DNA from: Fistularia commersonii
Taxonomy: Eukaryota; Chordata; Actinopteri; Syngnathiformes; Fistulariidae
Reading direction: 5' to 3'
Length of the DNA: 64,000 bases
Assembly (NCBI GenBank): GCA_037954325.1
Contig: JBBMNZ010000065.1
Coordinates: forward strand, 434,001-498,000
Both the position numbers and the translations under genes were made by a program. The notes beneath the pieces are model-generated. The model searched no databases, was not told the DNA's origin, and saw only the letters and a list, made by a program, of their open reading frames with translations. Below, piece after piece: positions 1-12,501 of this stretch (the stretch's first letter is position 1; every line of letters starts with the position of its first letter).

Positions 1-1759
1 TTCAACAGCAGAAACCAGCTTGATGAAATCCATTAGTTTTTTCCACTCCTAATCAAAATCGCTTCAACTCGGTTAGATAAGGCGTTGTTGAACGAATGGC
101 TATATCTTTTGAACATGTGATGGGATTACGCTGAATTTGACATATATTGTGCAGAATCATGTCCTAAACAACATATTTAACAGTAGAAACCAACTTGATG
201 AAATTCATTAGATATTTCCACTCCTAATCAAAAACGCTTCAACCCGATGAGATAAAAACTTTTTGAACGAATGGCTATATCTTTTGATCTTGTCGCTTAA
301 TTACACTGAATTTGACATATTTTGTGCAGAATCATGTCCTAAACAACATATTTCAACAGCAGAAACCAGATTAATGAAATTCATTAGTTATTTCCACTCC
401 TACTCAAAAACGTTTCAACTCGGTGAGATAAGCACTTTTTAAACGAATGGCTATATCTTTTGAAAATGTACCTGGATTACACTGAATTTGACATAAATTG
501 TAAAACTCTTGTTCTAAACAACACATTTCAACGGTAAAAACCAGCTTGATGAAATCTATTAGATATATCCACTCCTAATCAAAAACGCTTCAACTCGGTG
601 AGAAAAGCACTTTTTGAACGGATGGCTATATCTTTTGAACTTGTAGCTGGATTACACTGAATTTGATATTAATTGTGCAAAATCATGTTCTAAATAACAT
701 ATTCCACCGGCAAAAACCAGCTTGATAAAGCCATTAGTTATTTCCACTCCAACTCAAAAACGCTTCAACTCAGTGACATAAGCACTTTTTGATCTTATGG
801 CTATATCTTTTGAATTTATAGCTGGATTACACTGAATTTGACATATATAGTGCAGAATCATGTAATAAACAACACATATCAACAGCAAAAAACCAGCATA
901 TTGTAATTCATTAGTAATTTCCACTCCAACTCAAAAACGCTTCAACTCGGTGAGATAAGCAGTTTTTGAACGAATGGCTATATCTTTTGATCATGTCGCT
1001 GGATTACACTGAATTTGATTTATATTGTGCAGAATCATGTCCTATACAAAATCTAACAACAGCAGAAAAAGGCTTGGTGAAATTCAATAGTTATTTCCTC
1101 TCTTAATCAAAAACGCGTGAACTCGGTGAGATAAGCACTTTTTGAACGAATGGCTATATCTTTTGAACCTGTGATGGGATTACACTGAATTTGACATATA
1201 TTGTGCAGAATCATGTCCTAAACAACATATATCAACAGCAGAAACAAGCATGATGACATTCATTAGTTATTTCCACTCCAACTCAAAAAAGATTTAACCT
1301 CGGTAAGATAAGCACTTTTTGAACGAATGGCTATATCTTTTGAATTTGTAGCTGGATTACACTGAATTTGACATATATTGTGCAGAATCATGTCCTAAAC
1401 AACGTATTTCAACAGTAGAAACCAACTTGATGAAATTCATTAGTTATTTCCACTCAAAATCAAAAACGCTTCAAGTCGGTGAGATCTAGGCTTTTTGAAC
1501 GAATGGCTACATCTTTTGAACTTGTAGCTGGATTACACTGAATTTGACATATATTGTGCAGAATCATGTTCTTAACAACACATATCAACAGCAAAAACCA
1601 GCATATTGTAATTCATTAGTAATTTCTACTCCAACTCAAAAACGCTTCAACTCAGTGAGATAAGCAATTTTTGAACGAATGGCTATATCTTTTGATCTTG
1701 TCGCTGGATTACACTATATTTGACATATATTGTGCAGAATCATGTCCTATACAACATCT
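1..1759 (+). repeat. Block A, first copy, plus two-monomer module (10 monomers)
   Basis: This stretch of ten monomers begins at or inside a higher-order block. Bases 1 to about 1452 (eight monomers) match 5991 to about 7442 and 9247 to about 10698 almost base for base, including the diagnostic GGCGTTGTTG at 81-90, 6071-6080 and 9327-9336. After about 1452 the match to those copies stops. The last part, about 1453-1785, instead matches 13603-13935 at a constant offset of 12150, including GAGATCTAGG at 1481 and 13631. The block is therefore a mosaic of two higher-order modules. Its true left end lies outside the window. Confidence 0.85.
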
Positions 1760-2809
1760 ATCAACAGCAGAATAAGGCTTGATGAAATCCATTAGTTTTT
1801 TCCACTCCTAATCAAAATCGCTTCAACTCGGTTAGATAAGGCGTTGTTGAACGAATGGCTATATCTTTTGAACATGTGATGGGATTACGCTGAATTTGAC
1901 ATATATTGTGCAGAATCATGTCCTAAACAACATATTTAACAGTAGAAACCAACTTGATGAAATTCATTAGATATTTCCACTCCTAATCAAAAACGCTTCA
2001 ACCCGATAAGATAAAAACTTTTTGAACAAATGGCTATATCTTTTGATCTTGTCGCTGAATTACACTGAATTTGACATATTTTGTGCAGAATCATGTCCTA
2101 AACAACATATTTCAACAGCAGAAACCAGATTAATGAAATTCATTAGTTATTTCCACTCCTACTCAAAAACGTTTCAACTCGGTGAGATAAGCACTTTTTA
2201 AACGAACGGCTATATCTTTTCAAAATGTACCTGGATTACACTGAATTTGACATAAATTGTAAAACTCTTGTTCTAAACAACACATTTCAACGGTAAAAAC
2301 CAGCTTGATGAAATCCATTAGATATATCCACTCCTAATCAAAAACGCTTCAACTCGGTGAGAAAAGCACTTTTTGAACGGATGGCTATATCTTTTGAACT
2401 TGTAGCTGGATTACACTGAATTTGATATTAATTGTGCAGAATCATGTTCTAAATAACATATTCCACCGGCAAAAACCAGCTTGATAAAGCCATTAGTTAT
2501 TTCCACTCCAACTCAAAAACGCTTCAACTCAGTGACATAAGCACTTTTTGATCTTATGGCTATATCTTTTGAATTTATAGCTGGATTACACTGAATTTGA
2601 CATATATAGTGCAGAATCATGTAATAAACAACACATATCAACAGCAAAAAACCAGCATATTGTAATTCATTAGTAATTTCCACTCCAACTCAAAAACGCT
2701 TCAACTCGGTGAGATAAGCAGTTTTTGAACGAATGGCTATATCTTTTGATCTTGTCGCTGGATTACACTGAATTTGATTTATATTGTGCAGAATCATGTC
2801 CTATACAAC
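1760..2809 (+). repeat. Block A, second partial copy (6 monomers)
   Basis: The GGCGTTGTTG marker recurs at 1840-1849, exactly 1759 bp after the first. About six monomers then follow the first copy closely, through the markers GAAAATGTACC, CACCGGCAAAAACC and GTAATAAACAACAC. Near 2810 the copy jumps: sequence equivalent to about 1045-1220 is missing, and it continues with the next monomer (GCATGATGACATTC at about 2830). This is a one-monomer deletion relative to block A elsewhere. The copy ends in the diverse region that follows. Confidence 0.8.
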
Positions 2810-3948
2810 ATATATCAACAGCTGAAACCAGCATGATGACATTCATTAGTTATTTCCACTCCAACTCAAAAAAGATTTAACCTCGGTAAGATAAGCACTT
2901 TTTAACGAATGGCTATATCTTTTGAATTTGTAGCTGGATTACACTGAATTTGACATATATTGTGCAGAATCATGTCCTAAACAACATATATCAACAGCAA
3001 AAACCAGCATGTTGATATTCATTAGTTATTTCCACTACAACTCAAAAACGCTTCCACTCGGTAATATAAGCAGTTTTTGCACGAATGGCTATATTTTTTG
3101 ATCATGTCGCTGGATTACACTGAATTTGAAATATATTGTACAAAATCATGTCCTATACAACATCTATCAACAGCAGAAAAAGGCTTGGTGAAATTCATTG
3201 GTTATTTCCACTCCCAATCAAAAACGCTTCAACTCGGTGAGATAAGCACTTTTTTAACGAATGGCTGTGTCTTTTGATCTTGTCGCTGGATTACCCTGAA
3301 TTTGACATATTTTGTGCAAAATCATGTACTAAACAACATATTTCAACAGCAGAAACCAGTTTGGTGAAATTCATTAGTTATTTCCACTCAAAATCAAAAT
3401 ACTTCAATTTGATGAGATAAGCACTTTTTGAACAAATGGCTATATCTTTTGAACTTGTAGCTGGATTAAACTGAATTTGACATATATTGTGCAAAATCAT
3501 GTTCTATAAAACATATTTCAACGGCAAAAAAACAGCTTGATGAAATCCATTATGTATTTCCACTCCTAATCAAAAACGCTTCAACTAGTGAGAGAAGCAC
3601 TTTTTGAACAAATGGCTATATCTTTTGAACTTGTACCTGGATGACACTGAATTTGACATATATTGTGCAGAATCATGTCCTAAACAACATATATCAACAG
3701 CAGAAACCAGCATGATGAAATTCATTAGTTATTTCCACTCCAACTCAAAAAAGATTTAACCTCGGGAAGATAAGCACTTTTTAACCTTATGGCTATATCT
3801 TTTGAACTTGTAGCTGGATTACACTGAATTTGACATATATTGTGCAGAATCATGATCTAAACAACATATATCCAGCAGTAACCAGCTTGATGAAATCCAT
3901 TAGTTTTTTCCACTCCTAATCAAAAACGCTTCAACTCTGTGAGGGAAG

Positions 3949-3990
3949 CACTTTTTGAACGAATGGCTATATCTTTTGAACTTGTAGCTG
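3949..3990 (+). repeat. Internal 21-bp direct sub-repeat within the monomer
   Basis: In this monomer, CACTTTTTGAACGAATGGCT at 3949-3968 is followed 21 bp later by TATCTTTTGAACTTGTAGCT at 3970-3989. TTTTGAAC and GCT align exactly, and about 13 of 21 positions match. The same arrangement recurs in most monomers that carry the GAACGAATGG and GAACTTGTAGC variants. It may be the trace of an older, shorter repeat, or a spacing of two DNA helical turns. Neither explanation can be decided from the sequence alone. Confidence 0.6.
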
Positions 3991-4218
3991 GATTACACTG
4001 AATTTACATATATTGTGCAGAATCATGTACTGAACAACATATTTGAATAGCAGAAACCAGCTTGGTGAAATTCATTAGTTATTTCCAATCCAACTCAAAA
4101 ATGATTTAACTCGGTAAGATAAGCACTTTTTGAACTTAAGGCTATATCTTTTGATCTTGACGCTGGATTGCACTGAATTTGACATATTTTGTGTAGAATC
4201 ATGTCCTAAACAACATAT

Positions 4219-4394
4219 TTCAACAGCAGAAACCAGCTTGATGAAATTCATTTGTTATTTCCACTCCTAATCAAAAACGCTTCAACTCGGTGAGAAAAGC
4301 AGTTTTTGAACGAATAGCTATATCTTTTGATCTTGTCCCTGGATTACACTGAATATGACATATATTGTACAGAATCATGTCCTATACAACATCT
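4219..4394 (+). repeat. Representative 176-bp monomer
   Basis: This full-length unit is given as an example of the monomer, running from TTCAACAGCAG to the base before the next equivalent start at 4395. Visible parts, in monomer coordinates, are: an AluI-type AGCT at about 18-21, a pyrimidine-rich TTTCCACTCC at 40-49, AATCAAAAACGC at 51-62, a variable CTCGGTGAGA box at 68-77, a T5 tract at 85-89, GGCTATATC-like sequence at 98-106, and CATATATTGT at 141-150. The variable segments (about 63-80, 90-99 and 114-124) differ between monomers in a few recurrent forms, while the flanks are well conserved. The start phase is arbitrary. Confidence 0.95.
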
Positions 4395-4589
4395 ATCAAC
4401 AGCAGAAACAGGCTTGGTGAAATTCAATAGTTATTTCCTCTCTTAATCAAAAACGCTTCAACTCGGTGAGTTAAGCACTTTTTGATCGAATGGCTATATC
4501 TTTTGAACCTGTGATGGGATTACACTGAATTTTACATATTTTGTGTAGAATCATGTCCTAAACAATATTTCAACAGCAGAAAAAAGCTA

Positions 4590-4617
4590 GATGAAATTCA
4601 TTTGATGAAATTCATTA
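4590..4617 (+). repeat. 14-bp tandem micro-duplication inside one monomer
   Basis: GATGAAATTCATTT at 4590-4603 is followed immediately by GATGAAATTCATTA at 4604-4617, where other monomers have one copy. It lengthens this monomer by 14 bp. The same monomer lacks 3 bp just upstream (AACAATATTT at 4561-4570, in place of AACAACATATTT). I saw no second occurrence in the window, so it can serve as a unique landmark in an otherwise repetitive array. Confidence 0.85.
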
Positions 4618-5990
4618 GTCATTTCCATTCCAACTCAAAAACGCTTCAACTCGGTGAGATAAGCAGTTTTTGAACGAATGGCTATATCTTTTGATCTTGT
4701 CTCTGAATTACACTGAATTTGACATATATTGTGCAGAATCATGTCCTATACAACATCTATCAACAGCAGAAATAGGCTTAGTGAAATTCAATAGTTATTT
4801 CCTCTCCTAATCAAAAACGCTTCAACTCGGTGATATACGCAGTTTTTGAACGAATGGCTATATCTTTTGAACCTGTGATGGGATTACACTGAATTTGAAA
4901 TATTTTGTGCAGAATCTTGTCCTAAACAACATATTTCAACAGCAGAAACCAGCTTGATGAAATTCATTAGTTATTTCCACTCCAAATCAAAAACGCTTCA
5001 ACTCAGTAAGATAAGCAATTTTTCAACGAATGGCTATATCTTTTGAACTTGTAGCTGGATTCCACTGAAATTGACATATATTGTGCAAAATCATGTTCCA
5101 AACAACATATTTCAACGGCAGAAACCAGCTTGATGAAATCCATTAGTTATTTCCACTCCTGATCAAAAACGCTTCAATTCGGTGAGAAAAGCACTTTTTG
5201 AACGAATGGCTATATATTTTGATCCTGTTGCAGGGTTACACTGAATTTGATATATATATTGCAGAATCATGTCATAAACAACATATTTCAAAAGCAGAAA
5301 CCAGCTTGATGAAATTCATTAGTTATTTTCACTCCTAATCAAAAACGCTTCAACTCGGTGAGATGAAGACTTTTTGAACGAATGGCTATATCTTTTTAAC
5401 CTGTGATGGGATTACACTGAAATTGACATATATAGTGCAGAATCATGTCCTAGACAACATATTTCAACAGCAGAAACCAGAATGATGAAATCCATTAGTT
5501 ATTTCCACTCCTGATCAAAAACGCTTCAATTCGGTGAGAAAATCAGTTTTTGACCTTATGGATACATCTTTTGAACTTGTGGCTGGATTAACATGAATTT
5601 GACTTATATTGTGCAGAATCATGTCCTTATCAACATATATAAACAGCAAAAACCAAATTGGTGAAATTCATTTGTTATTTCCGCTCTTCATCAAAAACGC
5701 TTCAACGCGATAAGATAAGCACTTTTTGAACGAATGGCTATATCTTTTAAACCGGTGATGTGATTAAACTAAATTTGACATATATTGTGCAAAATCATGT
5801 CCTAAACAACATATATCAACAGCAAAAACCCGCATATTGAAATTCATTAGTCATTTCCACTGCAACTCAAAAACGCTTCAACTCGGTGAGATAAGCAGTT
5901 TTTGAACGAATGGTTATATCTTTTGATCTTGTCACTGGATTACACTGAATTTGACATATATTGTGCAGAATCATGTCCTATACAACATAT

Positions 5991-8900
5991 TTCAACAGCA
6001 GAAACCAGCTTGATGAAATCCATTAGTTTTTTCCACTCCTAATCAAAATCGCTTCAACTCGGTTAGATAAGGCGTTGTTGAACGAATGGCTATATCTTTT
6101 GAACATGTGATGGGATTACGCTGAATTTGACATATATTGTGCAGAATCATGTCCTAAACAACATATTTAACAGTAGAAACCAACTTGATGAAATTCATTA
6201 GATATTTCCACTCCTAATCAAAAAACGCTTCAACCCGATGAGATAAAAACTTTTTGAACGAATGGCTATATCTTTTGATCTTGTCGCTGAATTACACTGA
6301 ATTTGACATATTTTGTGCAGAATCATGTCCTAAACAACATATTTCAACAGCAGAAACCAGATTAATGAAATTCATTAGTTATTTCCACTCCTACTCAAAA
6401 ACGTTTCAACTCAGTGAGATAAGCACTTTTTAAACGAATGGCTATATCTTTTGAAAATGTACCTGGATTACACTGAATTTGACATAAATTGTAAAACTCT
6501 TGTTCTAAACAACACATTTCAACGGTAAAAACCAGCTTGATGAAATCCATTAGATATATCCACTCCTAATCAAAAACGCTTCAACTCGGTGAGAAAAGCA
6601 CTTTTTGAACGGATGGCTATATCTTTTGAACTTGTAGCTGGATTACACTGAATTTGATATTAATTGTGCAAAATCATGTTCTAAATAACATATTCCACCG
6701 GCAAAAACCAGCTTGATAAAGCCATTAGTTATTTCCACTCCAACTCAAAAACGCTTCAACTCAGTGACATAAGCACTTTTTGATCTTATGGCTATATCTT
6801 TTGAATTTATAGCTGGATTACACTGAATTTGACATATATAGTGCAGAGTCATGTAATAAACAACACATATCAACAGCAAAAAACCAGCATATTGTAATTC
6901 ATTAGTAATTTCCACTCCAACTCAAAAACGCTTCAACTCGGTGAGATAAGCAGTTTTTGAACGAATGGCTATATCTTTTGATCTTGTCGCTGGATTACAC
7001 TGAATTTGATTTATATTGTGCAGAATCATGTCCTATACAAATTCTAACAACAGCAGAAAAAGGCTTGGTGAAATTCAATAGTTATTTCCTCTCTTAATCA
7101 AAAACGCGTGAACTCGGTGAGATAAGCACTTTTTGAACGAATGGCTATATCTTTTGAACCTGTGATGGGATTACACTGAATTTGACATATATTGTGCAGA
7201 ATCATGTCCTAAACAACATATATCAACAGCAGAAACCAGCATGATGACATTCATTAGTTATTTCCACTCCAACTCAAAAAAGATTTAACCTCGGTAAGAT
7301 AAGCACTTTTTGAACGAATGGCTATATCTTTTGAATTTGTAGCTGGATTACACTGAATTTGACATATATTGTGCAGAATCATGTCCTAAACAACGTATTT
7401 CAACAGTAGAAACCAACTTGATGAAATTCATTAGTTATTTCCACTCCTAATAAAAAACGCTTCTACTCGGTGAGATCAGCACTTTTTGAACGAATGTCTA
7501 TATATTTTGAACTTGTGGCTGGATTACACTGAATTTGACATATTTTGTGCTGAATCATGTCCTTTACAACATATTTCAACAGCAGAAACTAGCTTGATGA
7601 AATTCATTAGTTTTTTCCACTCCAACTCAAAAACGATTTAACTCGGAAAGATAAGCACTTTTTGACCTTAAGGCTATAACTTTTGATCTTGACGCTGGAT
7701 TACACTGAATTTGACATATTTTGTGTAGAATCATGTCCTAAACAACATATTTCAACAGCAGAAACCAGCTTGATGAAATTCATTAGTCATTTCCACTCAA
7801 AATCAAAAACGCTTCAACTCAGTTAGATAAGCACTTTTTGACCTTGTGGCTATATCTTTTGAACTTATTGCTGGATTACACTGAATTTGACATATATTGT
7901 AAAGAATCATGTCCTATACAACACCTATCAACAGCAAAAACCAGCATATTGTAATTCATTAGTAATTTCCACTCCAACTCAAAAACGCTTCAACTCGGTG
8001 AGATAAGCAGTTTTTGAACGAATGGCTATATCTTTTGACCTTGTCGCTGGATTACAATGAATTTGACATATATTGTGCAGAATCATGTCCTAAACAACAT
8101 CTATAAACAGCAGAAAAAGGCTTGGTGAAATTCAATAGTTATTTCCTCTCTTAATCAAAAACGCGTTAACTACTTGAGATAAGCAGTTTTTGAACAAATG
8201 GCTATATCTTTTGATCTTGTCGCTGGATTACACTGAATTTGACATATATTGTGCAGAATCATCTCCTATACAAAATCTATCAACAGCAGAAACAGGCTCT
8301 GTGAAATTCATTAGTTATTTCCTCTCTTAATCAAAAACGCGTGCAGAATCATGTCCTAAACAACATATATCAACAGCAGAAACCAGCATGAATAAATTTA
8401 TTAGTTATTTCCACTCCAACTCAAAAACGCTTCAACCCGATAAGATAAACACTTTTTGAACGAATGGCTTTATCTTTTGAACCTGTGATGGAATTACACT
8501 GAATTTGACATATATTGTGCAGAATCATGTTCTAAACAACATATATCCAGCAGAAACCAGCTTGATGAAATTCATGAGTTATTTCCAGTCCAACTCAAAA
8601 ACGATTTAACTCGATATTATAAGCAGTTTTTGACCTTATGGCTATATCTTTTGAACTTGTACCAGGATTACACTGAATTTGACATATATTGTGCAGATTC
8701 ATGTCCTAAACAACATATTTAAACAACAAAAACCAGCTTGATGAAATTCATTAGTCATTTCCACTCAAAATCAAAAATGCTTCAAATCAGTGAGATAAGC
8801 ACTTTTTGACCTTATGGCTATATCTTTTTAACTTAAAGCTGGATTACACTGAATTTGACATATATTGTGCAGAATCATGACCTATACAAAATCTATCAAC

Positions 8901-9246
8901 AGCAAAAACCAGCATATTGAAATTCATTAGTTATTTCCACTCCAACTCAAAAACGCTTCAACTCTGTGAGATTAGCAGTTTTTGCACGAATGGCTATATC
9001 TTTTGATCTTGTCGCTGGATTACACTGAATTTGACATATATTGGACAGAATCATGTTCTATACAACATCTATCACCAGCAGAAACAGGCTTGGTGAATTT
9101 CAATAGTTATTTCCTCTCTTAATCAAAAACGCTTCAACAAGGTGTAATAAGCACTTTCTTAACGAATGGCTATATGTTATGAACCGGTGATGGGATTACA
9201 CTGAATTTGACATATATTGTGCAGAATCATGTCCTATACAACATAT
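5991..9246 (+). repeat. 3256-bp higher-order unit, copy 1
   Basis: The unit begins with block A (GGCGTTGTTG at 6071). It continues through monomers marked by GAATGTCTATAT, GATCTTGACGCTGG, a half-length monomer at 8280-8369, and ATATGTTATGAACCGG near its end. The next unit starts with the same sequence 3256 bp later. The length equals 18 full monomers plus about half of one, which the truncated monomer explains. By eye the two copies differ at only scattered bases. Confidence 0.9.
8280..8369 (+). repeat. Truncated monomer (~90 bp), copy 1
   Basis: At 8331-8350 the sequence runs from AATCAAAAACGC straight into GTGCAGAATCATGTCC, which joins monomer positions about 62 and 149. About 86 bp are missing, including the T5 tract, GGCTATATC and GGATTACACTG. 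Intact monomers of this type read ACGCGTG at the left edge and ATTGTGCAG at the right edge, so GTG is shared at both ends of the deletion. The event shifts the phase of the array by about half a monomer. Confidence 0.92.
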
Positions 9247-12200
9247 TTCAACAGCAGAAACCAGCTTGATGAAATCCATTAGTTTTTTCCACTCCTAATC
9301 AAAATCGCTTCAACTCGGTTAGATAAGGCGTTGTTGAACGAATGGCTATATCTTTTGAACATGTGATGGGATTACGCTGAATTTGACATATATTGTGCAG
9401 AATCATGTCCTAAACAACATATTTAACAGTAGAAACCAACTTGATGAAATTCATTAGATATTTCCACTCCTAATCAAAAACGCTTCAACCCGATGAGATA
9501 AAAACTTTTTGAACGAATGGCTATATCTTTTGATCTTGTCGCTGAATTACACTGAATTTGACATATTTTGTGCAGAATCATGTCCTAAACAACATATTTC
9601 AACAGCAGAAACCAGATTAATGAAATTCATTAGTTATTTCCACTCCTACTCAAAAACGTTTCAACTCGGTGAGATAAGCACTTTTTAAACGAATGGCTAT
9701 ATCTTTTGAAAATGTACCTGGATTACACTGAATTTGACATAAATTGTAAAACTCTTGTTCTAAACAACACATTTCAACGGTAAAAACCAGCTTGATGAAA
9801 TCCATTAGATATATCCACTCCTAATCAAAAACGCTTCAACTCGGTGAGAAAAGCACTTTTTGAACGGATGGCTATATCTTTTGAACTTGTAGCTGGATTA
9901 CACTGAATTTGATATTAATTGTGCAAAATCATGTTCTAAATAACATATTCCACCGGCAAAAACCAGCTTGATAAAGCCATTAGTTATTTCCACTCCAACT
10001 CAAAAACGCTTCAACTCAGTGACATAAGCACTTTTTGATCTTATGGCTATATCTTTTGAATTTATAGCTGGATTACACTGAATTTGACATATATAGTGCA
10101 GAGTCATGTAATAAACAACACATATCAACAGCAAAAAACCAGCATATTGTAATTCATTAGTAATTTCCACTCCAACTCAAAAACGCTTCAACTCGGTGAG
10201 ATAAGCAGTTTTTGAACGAATGGCTATATCTTTTGATCTTGTCGCTGGATTACACTGAATTTGATTTATATTGTGCAGAATCATGTCCTATACAAAATCT
10301 AACAACAGCAGAAAAAGGCTTGGTGAAATTCAATAGTTATTTCCTCTCTTAATCAAAAACGCGTGAACTCGGTGAGATAAGCACTTTTTGAACGAATGGC
10401 TATATCTTTTGAACCTGTGATGGGATTACACTGAATTTGACATATATTGTGCAGAATCATGTCCTAAACAACATATATCAACAGCAGAAACCAGCATGAT
10501 GACATTCATTAGTTATTTCCACTCCAACTCAAAAAAGATTTAACCTCGGTAAGATAAGCACTTTTTGAACGAATGGCTATATCTTTTGAATTTGTAGCTG
10601 GATTACACTGAATTTGACATATATTGTGCAGAATCATGTCCTAAACAACGTATTTCAACAGTAGAAGCCAACTTGATGAAATTCATTAGTTATTTCCACT
10701 CCTAATAAAAAACGCTTCTACTCGGTGAGATCAGCACTTTTTGAACGAATGTCTATATATTTTGAACTTGTGGCTGGATTACACTGAATTTGACATATTT
10801 TGTGCTGAATCATGTCCTTTACAACATATTTCAACAGCAGAAACCAGCTTCATGAAATTCATTAGTTTTTTCCACTCCAACTCAAAAACGATTTAACTCG
10901 GAAAGATAAGCACTTTTTGACCTTAAGGCTATAACTTTTGATCTTGACGCTGGATTACACTGAATTTGACATATTTTGTGTAGAATCATGTCCTAAACAA
11001 CATATTTCAACAGCAGAAACCAGCTTGATGAAATTCATTAGTCATTTCCACTCAAAATCAAAAACGCTTCAACTCAGTTAGATAAGCACTTTTTGACCTT
11101 GTGGCTATATCTTTTGAACTTATTGCTGGATTACACTGAATTTGACATACATTGTAAAGAATCATGTCCTATACAACACCTATCAACAGCAAAAACCAGC
11201 ATATTGTAATTCATTAGTAATTTCCACTCCAACTCAAAAACGCTTCAACTCGGTGAGATAAGCAGTTTTTGAACGAATGGCTATATCTTTTGACCTTGTC
11301 GCTGGATTACAATGAATTTGACATATATTGTGCAGAATCATGTCCTAAACAACATCTATAAACAGCAGAAAAAGGCTTGGTGAAATTCAATAGTTATTTC
11401 CTCTCTTAATCAAAAACGCGTTAACTACTTGAGATAAGCAGTTTTTGAACAAATGGCTATATCTTTTGATCTTGTCGCTGGATTACACTGAATTTGACAT
11501 ATATTGTGCAGAATCATCTCCTATACAAAATCTATCAACAGCAGAAACAGGCTCTGTGAAATTCATTAGTTATTTCCTCTCTTAATCAAAAACGCGTGCA
11601 GAATCATGTCCTAAACAACATATATCAACAGCAGAAACCAGCATGAATAAATTTATTAGTTATTTCCACTCCAACTCAAAAACGCTTCAACCCGATAAGA
11701 TAAACACTTTTTGAACGAATGGCTTTATCTTTTGAACCTGTGATGGAATTACACTGAATTTGACATATATTGTGCAGAATCATGTTCTAAACAACATATA
11801 TCCAGCAGAAACCAGCTTGATGAAATTCATGAGTTATTTCCAGTCCAACTCAAAAACGATTTAACTCGATATTATAAGCAGTTTTTGACCTTATGGCTAT
11901 ATCTTTTGAACTTGTACCTGGATTACACTGAATTTGACATATATTGTGCAGATTCATGTCCTAAACAACATATTTAAACAACAAAAACCAGCTTGATGAA
12001 ATTCATTAGTCATTTCCACTCAAAATCAAAAATGCTTCAAATCAGTGAGATAAGCACTTTTTGACCTTATGGCTATATCTTTTTAACTTATAGCTGGATT
12101 ACACTGAATTTGACATATATTGTGCAGAATCATGACCTATACAAAATCTATCAACAGCAAAAACCAGCATATTGAAATTCATTAGTTATTTCCACTCCAA

Positions 12201-12501
12201 CTCAAAAACGCTTCAACTCTGTGAGATTAGCAGTTTTTGCACGAATGGCTATATCTTTTGATCTTGTCGCTGGATTACACTGAATTTGACATATATTGGA
12301 CAGAATCATGTTCTATACAACATCTATCACCAGCAGAAACAGGCTTGGTGAATTTCAATAGTTATTTCCTCTCTTAATCAAAAAAGCTTCAACAAGGTGT
12401 GATAAGCACTTTTTTAACGAATGGCTATATGTTATGAACCGGTGATGGGATTACACTGAATTTGACATATATTGTGCAGAATCATGTCCTAAACAACATA
12501 T
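9247..12501 (+). repeat. 3256-bp higher-order unit, copy 2
   Basis: This copy directly follows copy 1 and repeats its order of variant monomers, including GGCGTTGTTG at 9327, GAATGTCTATAT, the half monomer at 11535-11624, and ATATGTTATGAACCGG near 12430. Scattered single-base differences exist, for example AGAAGCCAAC at about 10665 against AGAAACCAAC in copy 1, and CATACATTG at about 11146 against CATATATTG. After about 12500 the order changes, so only two full copies are present. Confidence 0.9.
11535..11624 (+). repeat. Truncated monomer (~90 bp), copy 2
   Basis: This is the same AACGCGTGCAGAATC junction as in the first 3256-bp unit, 3255 bp further on. Because the breakpoint is identical, the deletion happened once, before the unit was duplicated. 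It is therefore older than the tandem duplication of the 3256-bp unit. Confidence 0.92.

Larger units (their letters stand above)
2810..5990 (+). repeat. Diverse monomers without a clear long period (~18 units)
   Basis: Full-length monomers continue in register here, but I see no long block repeated as a unit. Local modules are shared with distant parts of the window. One example is the two-to-three-monomer stretch around 3540-3800, with the TGTACCTGGATGACAC variant, which is closely related to 16570-16830, 20240-20520 and 38910-39190. Monomers here mix several forms of the variable boxes. No gene, RNA or transposon is visible. One small open frame of 66 codons at 3077-3277 is a chance frame through the satellite. 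Confidence 0.85.

Noticed and set aside
3077..3277. 66-codon open frame on the + strand
   Set aside because: It runs through one satellite monomer and part of the next. The same reading, with stops, exists in hundreds of monomers. There is no domain or distinct coding character.
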